From: Cavia porcellus
Taxonomy: Eukaryota; Chordata; Mammalia; Rodentia; Caviidae
Length of the DNA: 64,000 nt
Direction: 5' to 3'
Assembly: GCF_034190915.1 (NCBI RefSeq)
Contig: NW_026947499.1
Coordinates: 3,161,950 to 3,225,949, forward strand
The position numbers were made by a program, and so were the translations under genes. Within the stretch, counting starts at the first letter, position 1; every line of letters starts with the position of its first letter. This document shows, one piece after another, positions 62,561-64,000 of this stretch. The notes under the pieces were generated by a model, which had not been told where the DNA came from, made no database searches, and saw only the letters and a program-made list of their open reading frames with translations.

Positions 62561-62770
62561 CTCTGCTCTAACTCAGGGACCAAGGCTCACATTCTGGTCT
62601 CAACTCTGGAGCCCTCAGCAAGTCCTTGCTCAGCCACAAATTCATCTCCAGACAGAGAGGACAGTAGAAATCACTCAGCTGGTCTCACAGGGTTGTTACA
62701 AGAACACAGTGCAACACCCACATCCATTTGACCAATAAACATAATCGACCCAGTCATGGTCTAGCGCGGG

Positions 62771-62824
62771 ATGTCGAGCGAGTGGATGCAGAAGTTCTTT
62801 GTAAAATACGAAACAGGAAAACAG
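62771..62824 (+). CDS. Exon-like 18-codon segment (hypothetical first coding exon)
   Basis: An ATG with purines at -3 and -1 opens 18 codons (MSSEWMQKFFVKYETGKQ). They end in phase 0 exactly at CAG|GTAAGA, which matches the consensus 5' splice donor. The start lies in a small CpG-rich patch ('ctagcgcgggatgtcgagcgag') unlike its surroundings, and a CCAAT motif ('gaccaataaa') is about 40 bp upstream. I do not recognise the peptide. The unspliced frame runs on to a stop at 62989 with no motif. It could be a genuine first exon on the plus strand, a cryptic site, or chance. Confidence 0.25.
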
Positions 62825-63194
62825 GTAAGATGGTATGATTTTCCTCTTGCCTCATGGAAGCCCTCAGTGGACTCACTAGGTGTCAGTATTCAGTGTGTGG
62901 TAACCGAGCCTGGAGAACATTTCCAACATGATCAGAAGACTGCAAGAGGCAGCCTTTCCCCATCACATCCCAGAAGAAACTATCGCTGAGCAGTGCTCAT
63001 CAATAACTGAGCTCTGTTCAATGAAATTTACACGGTGCTGTGCCTCACCTCTGGGGGTGTATATCAGCACCCCTTTCCTGATATGAAGTTGCCGAGGGCA
63101 GTCAGACAGAAGCAATCTCAGCCACGCTTTGGATATGGCTGCAGGAGCAGCAGCAGGGAAAGGTCAGCCTCCTTTCTGAGCACTGGTGAATGCT
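62825..63194. other. Unique noncoding sequence
   Basis: Nothing recognised. Confidence 0.4.
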
Positions 63195-63545
63195 ACATGT
63201 ATTGGTCACTATTGCATTGCTGGGGCCAAGAACCTGATATACACAACTTAAAGGGCAAAAGATTCATGTTAGCTCTGTGGGCTCAGAAAGTTCAATCCCT
63301 GTTCACCTGGATCCAAGGCAGAAATGGCATGGCAAAAGAGCCTGGCAAAGGAAATCTGCCCAATCCATGGCAGCCAGGAAGCAAAAAGAACAGGAAAGTC
63401 AGAGAGAAATATCTTCCAAGACAGGCTCCTGTGACTCAGCTCCTCCACCCTTACCCTCCTTCCAGCACATTCACCACGGGGTGAATCCACAGATGAACAG
63501 AGTCCTCCACAACCCAGTTGCCTCCCAAAAGCTCCACTTCTGAAC
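63195..63545 (-). mobile_element. MaLR-like LTR, rodent type, antisense
   Basis: 'tattggtcactattgcattgctggggcc', 'gggctcagaaagttcaatcc', 'agaaatggcatggcaaaagagcc', 'catggcagccaggaagc' and 'cccagttgcctcccaaaagc' follow the antisense block order of the family. ORFs of 88-149 codons across it on both strands (63035-63547) reflect this repeat. Confidence 0.65.
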
Positions 63546-64000
63546 AAAGAAGATTTCTATGAGTACTTTTCAAGTCTCAAGCGCTCACCACTGACTTGGC
63601 TCCATCAGAGAATAATATTCTTTCCTGTAAAGTGATTGCCTTTGCAAAGGAGTGAAAGAGGTTAAGGGTTCCCTGGGAAGCTGCGTTTTCCTCACTTGAA
63701 TCAGCCTTAGCTAGCATCTGGAATTACTCGCTGAAAGGAGCCTGCAGCTGTGGTATATGTGAAATTTTCATATGCAATTGGAGGGATCCCTGGAGGTGGT
63801 CAGCAGTTAACTTGGAAACCACAAGGGCATCATGGACTTTTACCAACTTAAATAGAACCTGAGACCTCCTTCACTCGGCTTGGTCACATGGAATTCCAGA
63901 AGTTTAACAATTTTTTCGGTATTTGTGACATGCAGAATATACCACAGCCCCAAAGCTTTCCACTTCATAATCCCCAGGACCTGTGAATGTGCTTCCTCAC
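63546..64000. other. Unique noncoding sequence
   Basis: Nothing recognised up to the window edge. Confidence 0.4.

Overview
This is a stretch of mammalian nuclear DNA with no gene that can be supported end to end. It looks like a rodent. It carries short tRNA-derived SINEs with an ID-like head and a 'ggcaagtgcaaggtcatgagtttgat' type body, B1/7SL-like monomers and B1-tRNA dimers, a rodent MaLR-like LTR family, and L1 3' ends. The tRNA-SINE body reminds me most of hystricognath rodents such as African mole-rats; that placement is from memory and is tentative. All open reading frames are short, overlap on both strands, or are simple-repeat artefacts. The window is therefore intergenic or intronic.

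Layout. 1-5 kb: unique, largely featureless sequence with one old MIR/L2-like tail. 5-7.3 kb: an old L1 scrap, then an AT-rich, repeat-free block that is a candidate conserved noncoding element. 8-13.5 kb: a MaLR-like LTR, three minus-strand L1 3' ends, two SINEs and TG/AAAT microsatellites. 13.6-15.3 kb: a second repeat-poor block and an old plus-strand L1. 16.8-21 kb: a B1/GATA array, an ancient MaLR LTR and an L1 with recognisable ORF2 C-terminal code on the minus strand. 23-24 kb: a MIR and a probable LTR. 26.8-31.6 kb: a MaLR-like element split by a 720-bp solo LTR, and a partial second copy of that LTR. 33-46 kb: old L1 pieces, SINEs and more MaLR-like sequence. 46.3-48.8 kb: an L1 interrupted by a 1,224-bp poly(A)-tailed insertion with a 16-bp target duplication. 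49.4-52.8 kb: old L1 and MaLR. 54.2 kb: a 25-bp minisatellite. 59.1-59.6 kb: a probable solo LTR with U3 direct repeats. 60.7-62.1 kb: a 122-bp duplication flanking a large purine-rich array. 62.4-63.5 kb: a MIR-like tail, one exon-like 18-codon segment with a consensus splice donor, and another MaLR-like LTR.

There is no operon-like or pathway organisation and I see no novel biological system. The most informative observations are the retrocopy inside the L1 (its empty site can be read from a paralogous L1 in the same window), the recent local duplication around the purine tract, the minus-strand bias of the L1s (9 of 11, as expected inside an intron of a plus-strand gene), and the exon-like segment at 62.77 kb on the plus strand. 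Repeat family names are by pattern recognition only; no database was searched.
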